8,297 bases of DNA. It comes from Candidatus Sigynarchaeota archaeon (GTDB lineage Archaea > Asgardarchaeota > Lokiarchaeia > Sigynarchaeales > Sigynarchaeaceae). The position numbers and the translations under genes were made by a program. Where the stretch lies: the NCBI GenBank assembly GCA_030587525.1, contig JAUQYW010000490.1, forward strand, positions 1-8,297, read 5' to 3'. Under the pieces are notes generated by a model. The model did no database searches. It saw nothing but the letters and a program-made list of their open reading frames with translations, and had not been told where the DNA came from. Of the stretch, positions 7,161 to 8,297 are shown piece after piece. Each line of letters opens with the position of its first letter. Within the stretch, counting starts at the first letter, position 1.

Positions 7161-7560
7161 CGTGAAAGCATGGTTCGGTCTCGTGTTCGTTAAAATACAT
7201 CACCTATTCGCTATTCTCGGGATCGCCTTGATCGCCATCCACGGCACCATATACTTCCTTATCGTGATGACAGGGTTCGTGTTTGAGCCTTGGATCATAC
7301 TCTCGATGAGCGCCGATACATGCGCTATCGTGGGTATTTATGCGGCAATCGCTCGGAATAAATTCAACAAGTCGTGGCGATACATCCATTGGCTCATGTA
7401 TGTCGCATTCGCGTTCGCCGTTTCCCACGCGATCACGGTAGGATCCGATTTGAAGAATCCAGTTGTCTTCAGCATCTACATCGCGATGCTGGTCGTCGTG
7501 ATCATTGCATTCATCGTGAAACGTGGCACGATGAAGAAAAAGGCGGATAAGAAGGATTAG
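7123..7560 (+). CDS. Ferric-reductase-like heme membrane protein, possibly 5'-truncated
   Basis: Up to 145 residues with four hydrophobic helices at about 18-48, 52-77, 86-107 and 113-133, then a lysine-rich cytosolic tail. Histidines H26 and H40 are 14 apart in the first helix, and H89 and H102 are 13 apart in the third. This is the bis-heme spacing of NOX and ferric reductases. The stretch WRYIHWLMYVAFAFAVSHA (85-103) matches the family's 'W..LHRL.YLA....H' pattern. It probably binds two b-type hemes and moves electrons across the membrane. No FAD/NAD domain is fused. The first 13-14 residues are encoded by DNA antisense to the radical SAM frame, so the native sequence probably begins near KAWFGLVFVKIHH (about 7165). 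Ferric reductases usually have one or two more helices before this point, so the 5' end may be lost. GTG 7123 and GTG 7162 are both weak starts, and no promoter was found. Confidence 0.7.
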   Translation: MKQSSWKKTILPHVKAWFGLVFVKIHHLFAILGIALIAIHGTIYFLIVMTGFVFEPWIILSMSADTCAIVGIYAAIARNKFNKSWRYIHWLMYVAFAFAVSHAITVGSDLKNPVVFSIYIAMLVVVIIAFIVKRGTMKKKADKKD

Positions 7561-7587
7561 AAAAGACACCATGTCAGCATTAACCCC

Positions 7588-7594
7588 TTTTTTT
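7588..7594 (+). terminator. U-tract terminator of the heme protein gene
   Basis: A run of seven T follows AACCCC, 28 nt after the stop codon at 7560. No clear stem precedes it, as is usual for archaeal intrinsic termination. Confidence 0.55.
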
Positions 7595-7776
7595 GTTGAT
7601 CATTTAGCAGAAATAAATATTTCCTTGTTTTAGGCAGATTGAATGGAAGAAGAGTTTTTTGAAAGCGAATTGATGGCCGTACTTTCGTCGTGAAAGGATC
7701 GGGTTATTCATGATGTTGCACGTAGACATGTCTTGATAAGAAAAATGGAAATGCATTATCGAACAGGTGATGAAAT
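7595..7776. other. Sparse intergenic region before the small ORF
   Basis: AT-rich DNA with no long reading frame. An AATAAATATTTCC stretch at 7611-7622 could be a TATA element for the small ORF, but it would give a leader of well over 100 nt. A 16-codon frame (7643-7693) with no good ribosome site and a T6 run (7655-7660) are the only other features seen. Confidence 0.4.
7765..7771 (+). promoter_or_regulatory. Shine-Dalgarno site of the small ORF
   Basis: AGGTGAT is a seven-base match to the archaeal consensus GGAGGTGAT. It has a 5-nt spacer to ATG 7777, the same spacing as at the secreted protein gene on the left edge. Confidence 0.6.
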
Positions 7777-7911
7777 ATGGCATGTGACGAATATGATCGG
7801 CCTGGACACAGCGGCATTGAATTTTTCATGGGAAGCGGTTTCGCATGCTTGATGGAATCGCTTTACAAGTGGCTGGAGTCGAGACGTGAAAAGAAGCAGA
7901 AGACCAACTGA
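7777..7911 (+). CDS. Small 44-residue protein, unknown
   Basis: An ATG frame of 44 codons beginning MACDEYDRPGHSGIEFF and ending ESRREKKQKTN. The first half is polar with several glycines. Residues 22-36 (FACLMESLYKWLESR) could form an amphipathic helix, and the C-terminus is strongly basic. Two cysteines (3 and 24) are too far apart and too few for a zinc ribbon. The main support is the seven-base Shine-Dalgarno site at optimal spacing. Composition also looks protein-like, unlike the overlapping frame 7745-7852, whose ATG has no such site. It lies alone between a terminator (7588-7594) and the next TATA box (7974-7981), so it would be a monocistronic small gene. I do not recognise it. It might be a DNA- or RNA-associated small protein because of the basic tail, but that is speculation. 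Confidence 0.5.
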   Translation: MACDEYDRPGHSGIEFFMGSGFACLMESLYKWLESRREKKQKTN

Positions 7912-7973
7912 ACAAGATGGTTAGCCTTCTTGTCGTCCGTGTGAATGATTTGATGTGCCATCGCGTGTAATCC

Positions 7974-7981
7974 TTATATTT
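7974..7981 (+). promoter_or_regulatory. TATA box of the right-edge membrane protein gene
   Basis: TTATATTT within TCCTTATATTTGC. A start about 26 nt downstream falls near 8003 and gives a leader of about 49 nt. That leader contains the small palindrome TCGAT-AATA-ATCGA (8025-8038), which could be an operator or a short hairpin. Its role is not established. Confidence 0.5.
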
Positions 7982-8051
7982 GCAGATCGCAAGATATGCA
8001 CGTCGAGCATGGTTGCATTATGCCTCGATAATAATCGATGGACGATACGTG

Positions 8052-8297
8052 ATGCACGTGGAAAATAATATTTTCGATGCTTTGAGAAAACCTGTTGGAA
8101 AAATTCTCCTCTTCGTATTCAAGATTGACCTGGCAATCATCTTGCTGTTTTATACCTACATACTGTTCGTCATTCCCCTCTTGTTGCTCGGTTACAACGG
8201 AGTTGACGTCACGCTCTGGTATTTAGGGATCTACGGCGGCATGGTAGGCTTGATATTGCTCGCGTGGCGCAACGCGAGCAACCGTAGCGGGATATTG
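8052..8297 (+). CDS. Membrane protein, N-terminal part (runs off right edge)
   Basis: Eighty-two codons from ATG 8052 remain open to the window end. The product starts with a short polar segment (MHVENNIFDALRKP), then has two hydrophobic helices at about 17-44 and 50-72, followed by RNASNRSG. The frame is open back to a TAA at 7968-7970 but has no ATG upstream, and the TATA box at 7974-7981 puts the transcript start near 8003. No strong Shine-Dalgarno site is seen. The family cannot be told from this fragment. The basic residues after helix 2 suggest that both termini of this two-helix part face the cytosol. Confidence 0.65.
   Translation, partial: MHVENNIFDALRKPVGKILLFVFKIDLAIILLFYTYILFVIPLLLLGYNGVDVTLWYLGIYGGMVGLILLAWRNASNRSGIL

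Noticed and set aside
7643..7852. A frame with ATG at 7643, a TGA at 7691, then open to TGA 7850, which might be a gene broken by a stop codon.
   Set aside because: Neither half has a ribosome site and neither looks like a known family. The overlapping small ORF at 7777 has much better support.

Overview
The window looks archaeal, and an Asgard (Promethearchaeota, Lokiarchaeia-like) or related lineage is the best guess. The evidence is archaeal-type TATA boxes about 25 nt ahead of plausible transcript starts, U-tract terminators, Shine-Dalgarno sites matching GGAGGTGAT, a secreted protein beginning with a 'YVGVQ.G..FTYE'-type sequence, and a NosD-like beta-helix surface protein anchored to a cytosolic winged-helix tail. 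The taxon is inferred from protein style only. No rRNA or other marker gene is present.

From the left, a block of minus-strand genes runs from 7160 down to 1. In transcription order these are: the C-terminal remnant of a radical SAM protein (7160-6507); a seven-helix membrane protein (6347-5589, own promoter); a large beta-helix/TM/winged-helix protein (5446-3383, own promoter); a solitary DNA methyltransferase of the m4C type (3247-1853, own promoter, strong U-tract terminator); a GPH/MelB-like MFS transporter (1741-182, almost leaderless); and, 17 nt further on, the start of a secreted protein gene running off the left edge. That last gene appears to begin with ACG. Most of these genes have their own TATA box, so only the transporter and the secreted protein look like an operon.

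The right side is on the plus strand. A short ferric-reductase-like heme membrane protein (to 7560) starts head-to-head inside the broken 5' end of the radical SAM gene. Both 5' ends look cut, as expected if a deletion removed the shared upstream region of a divergent gene pair, or if the assembly is misjoined there. After a U-tract terminator, a 490-bp sparse region holds one 44-codon small ORF with an excellent Shine-Dalgarno site. A TATA box then precedes a membrane protein gene cut by the right edge.

No mobile element, CRISPR array, tRNA or rRNA was seen. The genes do not form an obvious pathway. The common theme is the cell envelope: transporter, secreted protein, surface beta-helix receptor-like protein and three membrane proteins. 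The most interesting items are the ACG start, the beta-helix protein with glycosylation sequons only on one side of its membrane helix, the head-to-head junction near 7160, and the hidden small ORF.
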